Made by a program: the position numbers and the translations under genes. Below are positions 1 to 8,300 of a DNA stretch of 64,000 nt, piece after piece. Under the pieces are notes generated by a model. The model made no database searches, was not told the DNA's origin, and saw only the letters and a list, made by a program, of their open reading frames with translations. Position 1 is the first letter of the stretch; each line of letters starts with the position of its first letter. The stretch is from Hymenobacter negativus (GTDB lineage Bacteria > Bacteroidota > Bacteroidia > Cytophagales > Hymenobacteraceae): NCBI RefSeq assembly GCF_016056375.1, contig NZ_JAEDAE010000004.1, positions 248,001 through 312,000 on the forward strand. The letters run 5' to 3'.

Positions 1-914
1 TGCTGCAGCTGCTCACGGTTCAGCGGGGCGTTGCTGTCGTAGGGCTGGTCGCCGATGGAGCCGGGCACCTTGCGCAAGCCATTATCGAAGCCCAGCCAGT
101 CGGTGGGGCTGCGCGAGCTTTGCTGGTAGCCATTCTGGAACGTGGTGCCCGCCCGGCCCCAGCCCGATACGGTGAAGTTGGTCGTGTTCTCCAGCACCGA
201 GTTCTTGGTGTACACCTTCACCACGCCGCCGCCAAACTCGCCCGGCAGCTCCGGCGCGCCCGACTTAAAAATCAGCACCCTGTCAATCACCGAACTGGGC
301 AGAATGTCAAAGGAAAACGAACGGGTATCCACCTCCGCCGAGGGCGTGAGGGCGTCGTTCAGCAGCACCGTGTTGTACCGCTCGGCCAGGCCGCGAATCA
401 CGATGAAATTGTTGTTCTGAATCGTCACGCCCGGAATGCGCTTCACCACCTCGGCCGCGTCGCGGTCCAGAGTTTTCACAATCTGGTCGTTGCTCATGCC
501 GCTCACCACTACCTCGCTTTTTTTGAGGTCCTGAATCATGGCCACTTCGGTACCGGTCTGCTTCACGCCGGTCACGGTCACCTCGGTCAGGCTGGTGGCA
601 CTTTCCTCCATCGTGCCGTTCAGGGTGGTGGTTGCGCCGCTTTTGATGGTGATGCCAGCAAAGGTGAGCGGCTTGTAGCCCACGTAGGTCATCGTGATGT
701 TGTAGGTGCCCGCCTCCAGCGGCAGGGTGTAGCTGCCGTCCACGTTCACGGGGGCGGCCAAGGTGGTGCCCGTCACCAGCACCGTGGCTCCGATTACGCC
801 TTCACTAGTCTTCTTGTCGGTCACTTTGCCGGCCAGCGTGCCCGGCTGCGCAAAAGCTAACCCACTCGCAAACAACCACAAAAACCCGAGTAGATAATAC
901 CGCATACACTTCAT
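1..914 (-). CDS. TonB-dependent receptor, N-terminal part (runs off window)
   Basis: Outer-membrane active-transport receptor; the substrate cannot be told. Reading back from an ATG at 914, the frame stays open to base 1 (about 304 codons). It starts with a signal peptide (MKCMRYYLLGFLWLFASGLA) followed by AQPGTLAGKVTDKKTSEGVIG, the beginning of a carboxypeptidase-regulatory-like beta-sandwich (roughly residues 25-105) with the usual GTYNITMTYVGYKPL ending. A plug domain follows (about residues 115-245; key stretch AAEVVKRIPGVTIQNNNFIV, then IRGLAERYNTVLLND and GEFGGGVVKVYTKNS). This is the type found in Bacteroidota receptors of about 900-1000 residues. The barrel lies outside the window. 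No SusD partner is visible, so I would not call it SusC. Confidence 0.9.
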   Translation of the reverse strand, partial: MKCMRYYLLGFLWLFASGLAFAQPGTLAGKVTDKKTSEGVIGATVLVTGTTLAAPVNVDGSYTLPLEAGTYNITMTYVGYKPLTFAGITIKSGATTTLNGTMEESATSLTEVTVTGVKQTGTEVAMIQDLKKSEVVVSGMSNDQIVKTLDRDAAEVVKRIPGVTIQNNNFIVIRGLAERYNTVLLNDALTPSAEVDTRSFSFDILPSSVIDRVLIFKSGAPELPGEFGGGVVKVYTKNSVLENTTNFTVSGWGRAGTTFQNGYQQSSRSPTDWLGFDNGLRKVPGSIGDQPYDSNAPLNREQLQ

Positions 915-929
915 GTTGGTTAGATGAAG

Positions 930-937
930 CAAAATTA
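930..937 (-). promoter_or_regulatory. Predicted -7 box of the TonB receptor gene
   Basis: The reverse strand reads TAATTTTG, an exact match to the Bacteroidota -7 consensus TAnnTTTG, 15 bases before the ATG at 914. No TTG is seen at the usual -33 distance, so this rests on one box. Confidence 0.45.
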
Positions 938-1002
938 CCGGGGCCTTATTACGGCATCGTAGCCCGCATATTGTCCTATTGTTACGGCCTGATTTCAGGG
1001 CT

Positions 1003-1031
1003 TTGTGGGCCGTCGGGAGCTACTACTTTTG
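1003..1031 (+). promoter_or_regulatory. Predicted promoter of yicC
   Basis: TTG at 1003-1005, an 18-base spacer, then TACTTTTG at 1024-1031, matching the Bacteroidota -33/-7 pattern (TTG, TAnnTTTG). The leader to the ATG at 1165 is about 125 bases. Just after the box, 1033-1064 can fold into a hairpin (outer GGC/GCC and TTTTT/AAAAA, inner GCCTTT/AAAGGC). Confidence 0.5.
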
Positions 1032-1164
1032 CGGCCTTTTTCGCCTTTTTGAAAGGCAAAAAGCCCCGCGGCTCTACACCCGCCGCGCATGCCGTTTCTT
1101 TGCAGCCGCAACCACCGGCCGTGCCTTGTGGCCTTGTTTCCCGCTCACCGCTATTCTCTTTCGG

Positions 1165-2064
1165 ATGCTCCTCTCCATGACCGGCTACGGCCAGGCCCAC
1201 CGCGAAACCGACGCCTACTCTGCCACCCTCGAAGTCAAGTCGCTCAACTCCAAAACCCTCGACCTGACCCTGCGCCTGCCCCGCTTTCTGCTGTCGCACG
1301 AGCTCGAAATCCGCAACACAGTGGCCAAAGCCCTGCTGCGCGGCAAAGTCAACCTCAACCTCGATTTTGTGCGCCCCGCTACCGCTCGCGCCGCCGCCAC
1401 TCTCAATCGCGAAGCCCTGGTGGCCGCCTACCACGAGCTGCAGGCCGTGGCCGACAGCCTGGGCCTGCCCACCGGCGAGGAAACCCTGTTGGCTGCCCTA
1501 CGCCTGCCCGGTGTCATCCCCAGCGCCAGCGAGGTACGCGACGCCGAGCCGGTGGCCGAAGACGTGACCTGGGCTGAGCTCCAGCCGCTGCTGATGCAGG
1601 CGCTAGCCGCCATGCAGCAGTTTCGGCAAGATGAGGGCCACACCCTTACCGCCGAAATCATGGGCTACATCGCCACCATCCGGCAGCAGCTGGCCGCCGT
1701 AGAGCAGCACGACCCCGCCCGCATCGAGCACGTGCGCCAGCGCCTGGCCGGCCACCTGGCCGAGCTTACCAGCCACGAGCAGTTCAATGCCACCCGCTTC
1801 GAGCAGGAAGTACTGTACTATATTGAAAAGCTGGACATTGCCGAAGAGAAAGTACGCCTCGCCGCTCACCTCGCCTACTTTGAGCAGGCCGTGCTGCAGC
1901 CCGACGAGGCCGTGGGCAAAAAGCTCGGCTTCCTGGCCCAGGAAATTGGCCGCGAAATAAATACCATCGGCTCCAAGGCCAACGATGCCACCGTGCAGCA
2001 TTTAGTGGTGGGCATGAAGGAGGAGCTGGAAAAAATAAAAGAGCAGCTGAATAATATTCTTTAA
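1165..2064 (+). CDS. yicC: YicC family endoribonuclease-like protein
   Basis: YicC/YloC family, 299 residues, the usual family length (about 290). The N-terminal YicC domain begins with the hallmark LLSMTGYGQA. The C-terminal DUF1732 region (about residues 215-299) carries GKKLGFLAQEIGREINTIGS followed by KANDA, the most conserved stretch of the family. Members are reported as RNA-degrading enzymes or RNA-decay modulators; the role here is inferred from family. The frame is open further upstream to 979, but I chose the ATG at 1165 because homologues start at M-x-x-SMTG. A predicted promoter lies at 1003-1031. The gene stands alone, divergent from the TonB receptor. Confidence 0.92.
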   Translation: MLLSMTGYGQAHRETDAYSATLEVKSLNSKTLDLTLRLPRFLLSHELEIRNTVAKALLRGKVNLNLDFVRPATARAAATLNREALVAAYHELQAVADSLGLPTGEETLLAALRLPGVIPSASEVRDAEPVAEDVTWAELQPLLMQALAAMQQFRQDEGHTLTAEIMGYIATIRQQLAAVEQHDPARIEHVRQRLAGHLAELTSHEQFNATRFEQEVLYYIEKLDIAEEKVRLAAHLAYFEQAVLQPDEAVGKKLGFLAQEIGREINTIGSKANDATVQHLVVGMKEELEKIKEQLNNIL

Positions 2065-2419
2065 ACCGACCCGGGCGTTTAAGTCTGTCATGTTGGTCTT
2101 AGCGGGCTCATCGTTCGCCCAGCAAAAGGTTCAATTGACCGAAAATACACCCGCCGAATTGGACTATACCATTTATTTTTGAAATCTGATAATGACCCTT
2201 TTACAACGTGGCCGGAAAGTTGCGTAGGCACAGCATCTGAGCCACAATGCCTTCAACCGCTCGATTTCTAGGCGTTTATTGTTAACTTTATTATCGACCC
2301 AACCGTTATTTAAAAAAAAATGACAATATTTGTTCGTTCAAAGTTGGATATTTGATTATTGTATCTAACTTGGGTTTACAAATAGGCAGTTAGTTACCAA
2401 CCCCTTATCCCCCATTAGT
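2065..2419. other. AT-rich intergenic stretch with a possible gene remnant
   Basis: About 355 bases without a convincing gene. It is far richer in A and T than its neighbours, especially 2150-2400 with a run of nine A near 2312. At 2090-2182 a 30-codon frame reads MLVLAGSSFAQQKVQLTENT and then ten more residues before TGA. It resembles the end of a signal peptide with a cleavage site and a short mature part, so it may be the stump of a lost secreted protein. No terminator hairpin is visible after yicC. Confidence 0.35.
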
Positions 2420-2956
2420 ATGAAATCTACACTTTTACTCTGTATTCTGGGACTTTTACTAACGGCTGCGCGTCCCGCATCTGAAATTGAACTTGTCAAG
2501 AAGCGGGTGCTCAGCGAGCGGGTTGAAATCCTCATTCCCAAGGGCTTTGAGGTAATGACCGAGCAGCAGATGGACTTCGCCTACGCCAAAGCCCAGAGCC
2601 GCCCGAGCGTAATCTTCACCAATAACAACCTCATCAGCCTCGCCTTCAACTACAGCGACAACGACGCCGACCAGGACATGGTGGACGTGTACTCCGCTTC
2701 GTTTGGCAAGACTTATCACAAGCAATACAAGGACGCCACCTGGTTCGGTGATGGTGTGAAAAACATCAACAACCGCAAGGTGGGCTACCTCGAATTCATG
2801 AAGCCCGAAATGGGCCACGAGGTATATACGCTGGTGTTCTTCACCGACGTGGAGGGCAAGCTGATGATTTGCACTTTTAACTGTGCTGACCGTCAGAAGC
2901 CCGAGTGGGAGCCCATCGCCAAGCAAATCATGCTTTCGCTGAAAGCAAAAGGTTAA
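2420..2956 (+). CDS. Small secreted protein of unknown function
   Basis: 178 residues with a clear signal peptide (MKSTLLLCILGLLLTAARPA); the mature protein is soluble and probably periplasmic. The body has alternating beta-strand-like segments (RVEILIPKGFEVM, VIFTNNNLISLAFNYSDND, KVGYLEFMKPE, YTLVFFTDVEGKLMICTFNC) and a closing helix (EPIAKQIMLSLKAK). This is the general layout of PsbP/DcrB-like small alpha/beta proteins. That resemblance is my impression from strand order and the 'F-P-x-G-F/W' like opening, not a proven family match. An AT-rich upstream region of 355 bases suggests its own promoter, but no clean -7 box was found. Function unknown. Confidence 0.75.
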   Translation: MKSTLLLCILGLLLTAARPASEIELVKKRVLSERVEILIPKGFEVMTEQQMDFAYAKAQSRPSVIFTNNNLISLAFNYSDNDADQDMVDVYSASFGKTYHKQYKDATWFGDGVKNINNRKVGYLEFMKPEMGHEVYTLVFFTDVEGKLMICTFNCADRQKPEWEPIAKQIMLSLKAKG

Positions 2957-3010
2957 TATCCCTGCAAATCAGTACCGTAGTCGGTGGTTGAACGTGAGTT
3001 CGGCCACCGA

Positions 3011-4846
3011 CTATTTTTTTGCTGCCGGGACCGCGCCTTCTTCGTTCAGAAAGTCGCGCACCAGTCCAAACGCACCAGCAAAACCGGCCAGCGACAGGGC
3101 TTTGGGCTGGTCGTTCACGTCGTGGTAGGCGGCGCTGCCGCCACGCGTATACATGAAAAACGCCGGCACTTTCGCTTCGGAGAAGGGAAAGTGGTCGGAG
3201 TTGGCGGCGCGGCCGCGGGCACCCAAGGCGGGCAAGTAATGATGGGCCTCGTTGATGGCTACCAAACGGCGGTAAGGTGCTTCCAGCAGCTTGCCATTGA
3301 CGACGGTAGCGCCCTGCTCGCCAGTGCCCAGCAGGTCGAGGTTGAACAGGAACTTGATGCTTTTGAGCGGCACCAGCGGGTGCGCCACGAAGTAGCTGGA
3401 GCCCAGCAGCCCAGCTTCTTCGCCCCCGAAAAGCAGAAAGACTACGGAGTAGGCCGGGCGGTTTTCGGGCTTGGCGTAGTGGGCGGCCAGCTCCAGAAGC
3501 AGGGCCACGCCGCTGGCGTTGTCGTTGGCGCCCGGGAAATACACGTCCTTGCCCATCATGCCGAGGTGGTCGTAGTGGGCTGACACAATGAGGAAGGAAT
3601 CGGGTCGGATGGAGCCGCGCACCACGGCGGCCAGATTCTGGGTCGGGTAGTTGTGCTGAAGCTGAGCTTCGACGCGCACGGTACTCCACACGGTGCGGCC
3701 TTGGGGCGCGCCGGTGGCAGTATCGCCGAAAATGGCTTTATCGAGCCACATGGGCACCTTTTCGGCCAGCACTTCCACGCGGGGCTGCGGCATTTGCTCG
3801 GCGGCCAGCGAGGCGGTGAGCTTGGGCACCACCGTTATCCAGGCGGCGGCGGAGTTCAGGCGCTGGCGCAGGGCAGCGGGCAGCGTGGGCAGGCGGTTGG
3901 CATCGGCGGCGCGCAGCAGCAGGATGCGGCCAGCCCACTGCGTGCGCAGGTAGCGGGCCTGCACCGAGGCTTTGGTGAACACCAGCGTATCGAGCAGCAG
4001 GAGGCGGCCCTTGGCAGTGCCGGTGCCCGAGTTTGGCGCGGCGATGCAGGCGGTGCCGGCCTTCCAGCTGGTCATCTTGCCGGCGGGGCCATCGGCTTTA
4101 ATGGAAGCGCTTACGCGGCCCGGAAACGTGTTTACATCCAGTGTGAAGAGCTGCGTGTAGTTGGGGGCCAGGGGCGCTAGCTTGAGTTGAGCCAGCTGCT
4201 CGCGCAGGTAGGCGGCGGCAAGGTGTTCGCCCTGCTTCACGTAGCCGCGGCCGTACATGCTGGGGGCGGCCAGGGCTTTGATGGTGCGGCGGGCGCGGGC
4301 CCGAATCAGCAACGCATTCTGCGCCCGTCCGGGCAGCGGAGCGGCGCTGAGCGTGGCAGCAGCGGCTAACACCAGCCACGGCCCGCTGGCCAGCGGCCGG
4401 ACGCGGCGGCTTGCTTGGCGGGCCGTCCAGGCGGCGGCTACGCCCACGGCCAGCGCCGCGCCAATGCCGTCGCTCAATAAGTCCGACCAATCGCCGTGGC
4501 GGCCCAGCTTCATGGTCATTTGCAACACTTCGATGATGGCTCCGAACAGGATGCTGCCGGCCAGCACGGCCCAGCCGGTGTGGCGGGCCAGCACGGGCCA
4601 GCGGTTCTGCCGGTGCAGCGAGAACCAGCTTAGCCCCGCCAAAACCAGAAACACGCCCGCGTGGGCAGCTGTGTCGAATGACAGCAGCTCCCACACGGGC
4701 GTGCGCGGCATTTCATCAGAAGGGGTAAGGGTAAGAACCAGCACCACGGCGGCCCACAGCAGCGGCAAAGCGGCGTAGGGGCGGCGGGAACGGGGTAGCG
4801 GGGGTGTTGGCTTGGATTGGACGAAATCAGGCATCGCGGCGCACAA
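3011..4846 (-). CDS. VanZ-like membrane domain fused to M28 zinc peptidase
   Basis: 611 residues, two parts in one frame. Residues about 23-140 are a VanZ-like domain with four hydrophobic helices and the motif EVLQMTMKLGRHGDWSDLLS (E and Q at the end of helix 3, then R, D, D). Residues 155-176 (WLVLAAAATLSAAPLPGRAQ) look exactly like a signal peptide with its cleavage region. From about 180 to the end is an M28 aminopeptidase: SAHYDHLG (about 423), NDNASG (about 438), GGEEAG (about 474), FNLDLLG (about 503) and SDHFPF (about 550) supply the two-zinc site. If expressed whole, helix 5 would place the peptidase in the periplasm. Two overlapping genes with a rare start codon inside the join remain possible (an in-frame GTG lies in the LVL stretch). 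It follows gcvH by 20 bases. Confidence 0.85.
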   Translation of the reverse strand: MCAAMPDFVQSKPTPPLPRSRRPYAALPLLWAAVVLVLTLTPSDEMPRTPVWELLSFDTAAHAGVFLVLAGLSWFSLHRQNRWPVLARHTGWAVLAGSILFGAIIEVLQMTMKLGRHGDWSDLLSDGIGAALAVGVAAAWTARQASRRVRPLASGPWLVLAAAATLSAAPLPGRAQNALLIRARARRTIKALAAPSMYGRGYVKQGEHLAAAYLREQLAQLKLAPLAPNYTQLFTLDVNTFPGRVSASIKADGPAGKMTSWKAGTACIAAPNSGTGTAKGRLLLLDTLVFTKASVQARYLRTQWAGRILLLRAADANRLPTLPAALRQRLNSAAAWITVVPKLTASLAAEQMPQPRVEVLAEKVPMWLDKAIFGDTATGAPQGRTVWSTVRVEAQLQHNYPTQNLAAVVRGSIRPDSFLIVSAHYDHLGMMGKDVYFPGANDNASGVALLLELAAHYAKPENRPAYSVVFLLFGGEEAGLLGSSYFVAHPLVPLKSIKFLFNLDLLGTGEQGATVVNGKLLEAPYRRLVAINEAHHYLPALGARGRAANSDHFPFSEAKVPAFFMYTRGGSAAYHDVNDQPKALSLAGFAGAFGLVRDFLNEEGAVPAAKK

Positions 4847-4866
4847 GCCAAAGCCGTGCTAGTTTT

Positions 4867-5247
4867 TTAGGCACCCACCAGCTCGCCGTAGGCTTCGGCG
4901 CTGAGCAGTCCGCTCAATTCCTCGGGCTTGGCGATGGAGATTTTCACCATCCAACCGTCGCCGTAGGGGTCCGAGTTCACGGTTTCGGGGGCGTCGGCCA
5001 GCTTTTCGTTCACTTCGAGCACGGTGCCGGTGATGGGGCTGAACAGGTCCGAGACCGTCTTTACGGCTTCCACAGTGCCGAATACTTCGTGCTGGGCCAC
5101 GTCCTTGTCAAGCGTGTCGATGTCGACGTACACGATGTCGCCCAGCTCTTTCTGCGCGTGGTCGGTGATGCCCACGTAGGCAACATCGCCTTCAACGCGA
5201 ATCCATTCGTGGTCCTTGGTGTAGTGCAGGGTGGCGGGCAGGTTCAT
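4867..5247 (-). CDS. gcvH: Glycine cleavage system H protein
   Basis: Lipoyl carrier protein that shuttles the aminomethyl group between the P, T and L proteins of the glycine cleavage system. 126 residues, normal length. The lipoylated lysine is K63 in [10 protein letters not shown]; the start [15 protein letters not shown] is typical. I rejected the 21 extra codons upstream because they translate the low-complexity spacer at 5251-5366. Gene order sprA-gcvH-VanZ on one strand is a familiar Bacteroidota arrangement. A -7 box TACTTTTG on the reverse strand (5308-5315) lies about 60 bases upstream. The other glycine-cleavage genes are not in the window. Confidence 0.96.
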   Translation of the reverse strand: MNLPATLHYTKDHEWIRVEGDVAYVGITDHAQKELGDIVYVDIDTLDKDVAQHEVFGTVEAVKTVSDLFSPITGTVLEVNEKLADAPETVNSDPYGDGWMVKISIAKPEELSGLLSAEAYGELVGA

Positions 5248-5250
5248 AAG

Positions 5251-5366
5251 ATGGTGGGTTGGTGGAGTAGTGGATGGGTGAAGTTGCAAGTTGGTGGAGT
5301 TGCCGGTCAAAAGTACGCAGTGAACTTTGCCAACCCATCAATTCTACCAACTCACCAATCCACCAT
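5251..5366. repeat. Low-complexity palindromic spacer between sprA and gcvH
   Basis: The whole gap is made of variants of the word GGTTGGTGGA on one side and its complement on the other. The outer arms, 5251-5264 and 5353-5366, pair 13 of 14, and further GGTGGAGT/CCAACTC-type words are scattered inside. The right arm touches the sprA stop codon (5366-5368) and the left arm ends four bases from the gcvH ATG. A predicted gcvH -7 box (reverse TACTTTTG) sits at 5308-5315 in the centre. Confidence 0.7.
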
Positions 5367-8300
5367 TACTGCGTCAGGCTGTAGCGCAGCTGGATGCCGC
5401 CTTCGGTGTTGGAGTTGCGGAAGGCGTTGCTGATGCGCGGCGTGGTGATGGTCTGGCTGTAGTAGAACTGCAGGTTGAGGCGGGTGTTGAGCAGGTAATC
5501 GATGGTGGGCCGCAACTGGAAGGTTTTTGAGCCGTTGGTAATCTGCCCCTGGGCGCGGCCAACCGACGGCGCCAGGCCCTGCGTGTTGCCGGGGTCGGCC
5601 GAGTCGATGATGCTGCGCTGGATGGTGATGTTGTCGCGGATGCTCAGGTCGAGACGGGCGGTGAGGTTGTTTTTCAGCACGCGCTGCTCGCCGCCCACCT
5701 TGAAGGGCAGTTTGAGGCTGTTGGTGGCGTAACCGAAGCCAACCACAAACTCCTTGGTCGATAGTTCGGTGACCTGAGCGTTGGTGATGTTTAGGGCCAC
5801 GGTGCGGTTGGTGCGGTATTCCACTCGGCCGGTTACCTTGCTCACGGTCTGGAAGTTGACGCCGATGAGCGGAGCCAGCGTTTCCACAATACTTACCTGG
5901 CCCACCACGTAATAAGGCAGGTACTGGTTGCTGGCATTCACCTGGAAGGGGTTAGCCGGCGCGCTGCCCGGCGAGCCGAAACTGGGCTCGGCCGAGTAGG
6001 TGTTGGTGGTAGTATAGCTGCCGATGCTGTAAATGGATGAGTACGCGTGGTTGAGCGTGAACGAGCTGAAATACTGCTTGATAAGTGGCAGCTGGGCAAA
6101 GCCGTTGTAGTCGACGCGCCAGTTGGGCAGCGGTATCATGGCGAAGGGGCTGAACTCCTTGGCTTGGTAGCCGTCGGAGGAGCGGCCGTGGTAGGCGTCG
6201 ATGAAGCTCTGCACCAGTACGTCCTGCGAGTTGTAGCCGTAGGTACCGTTGGGGCTTTGGTTGGCCACGGCTAGCTTATTACGCACAATCAGGCGGTTAT
6301 CGACAAAACGCTGGAAAGCCTTCGACGTCTCGCCATTGGCCCCAAGGTCGCCGAACAACGTTTGAATCGTAACGGTGGACGTCTGGAACGAGCCTGAACC
6401 CAGCGTCTGGGGCACGATGGGCAGATAGTTGTTATTAGCATCGCGCAGCGGAATCAGCGTCTGCTCATCCACGGTGTGCCGGTAGTAGGCATCGAGGTTC
6501 TGTACTTTCTGCTGGCGTGCATCTACCTGAATGTTAAAGTCGCGGAACGGCTCCAGGGCCGTGCGCAGGGTGATGGTCTGCGTGAGCAGTGAACTCAACG
6601 GCGTGTTCAGGAACTCGCTCCGGTCGGTGTACCAGCCGTTGCTGCTGGCCCGGTCGTAAAGGGTTTGCAGGCCGGGCTGCTGGCCTAGAATGAAAGGCAG
6701 GCCGGGAGCCGTAAACGTTTCATCGAGGCCAAAGGCTTTGGTTTTGGGCAGGTAGCCGGGCAGCAGCGTGCCGTTGGACCGGCTGAAAGTGAAGTTGATG
6801 GAACGCGCCGTCATCAGCGAGCGCAGCACGGCTTTCACGAAGCGCAGCTTTTCGCGGGTTGTATCGGCGGCCGGAGCGGGCCGATTGGCCGCTGCGGCAT
6901 CTCCGAGGTTGGCCCGCATGGACGCGGGCCGGCCTTGGGGCGGCTGCGCGTTGTTGATGATATTCAAAAACTTGACCTTGTTGTACAACTTCACGAGGTC
7001 AATTTTGCCGTTGGCGCTGATTTCGGCGTTGTTCTGAATCGTGTTGCCGACGTTGATTCGGTAAGTCGTCGTATCGGTTTCGCTGGTGGGGTTGTTGAGG
7101 GCGCGCTGGCCCTGAGCGGCGGCCTGCCAGCTGTAGGTGGCGGCATAGCGGGTGTCGGCGCTCAGCCAGTCGGTGAGCGGGAATTTATCGAGCGGCAGCC
7201 GGTAGGTGAGCGCGGCCGTCTGGTTGAAATTGACGGTGCGCCCGCCGCGCAGCAGGTTTTGCTGCAGCTGGCTGCGGTTGCGAATGGCATCGTCGCTCAC
7301 CCCGATGGTCCGGCCCGTACCTTCATCAACCACGCCCCGGTTGGTAGCGGTGTAGTCAAAAATCAGGCTTTTGGTCAAGTCCCACTTCAGGTCGTAGATG
7401 CGGCTGATGAAGAAAGACTTTTGCACCACCGGCGCGATGCCGTCGGTGCTGGGCACTTCGCCGGGGTTCAGCACGCGCTGCAGAAACCGTTCGTTATAGC
7501 GCCGGTCAATGTCGGTGCGGAACGAGAAGCGCGAGGGCAGCGGCGTGAAATTGATTTGCTGGAAAATCTTCAGGTACGGGTTGTCCAGGGCCTTGATGCT
7601 AGCCAGCGGCGTGTAGTTCTTGGGGGTGGTCTGGTACACGTAGGCCACGGCGGCGGTGTAGGCCTTAGTGTAGTCGCGGTCGGTGCGGATGTCGGAGTGC
7701 AGGCGGTCCGTGAGCGAGTAGCTCAGGGCCACGTTTTCGATGTCCCAGGGCTTGGGCTTGGCGGGCAGGGCGCCGGGTTTGGGCAGGGCGCGCTCCTTGC
7801 GCACGTTCAGCACCGAGATGCTGCGGCTGGTGGTCTGGTCGATAACCTTTTTGCGGTACTCGGCCTGGGCAGCCGTGTTTATCTCTTTGGTTATCGGGTC
7901 CTTGAATTTCTGCAGGCTTTGCTCCAGCTTGGTGTCGGGGTCGAGGGGGTCGTAGAGCGGCGAGCGGCTTTCGCGACCCACCTGGAGCAGCACCGGCAGG
8001 CGCAGGTTCAGCTGCGGGGGCAGGAATTTCTCCACCGCCACGGTTGTGTTCAGGTCACCGCGAAACACGTCGTCCACGGAGCGCTGCTGCACTTTGTCCT
8101 GCAAGCCGCCGAAGCCCACGCTGGTGAAGCTGCCCGTGGCCGTCACGTTGGCCACGTCGGCCAGCTTCACGTTGAGGCGAGCAGTAGCGGCGTAGCCGGC
8201 CTGCTGCTCGAAGTCGAACACGCGAAACTCATCGGCCCATAGGTTCACGGTTTTCTCAGCCGTGCTGGGGTCGGTGGGGTTCAGCACCCCCAGCATCACG

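Noticed and set aside
2928..4694. Several reverse and forward frames overlapping the VanZ-M28 gene
   Set aside because: They are other-frame shadows of the gene, which alone has recognisable domains. I kept the question of an internal start inside the fusion as a finding instead.
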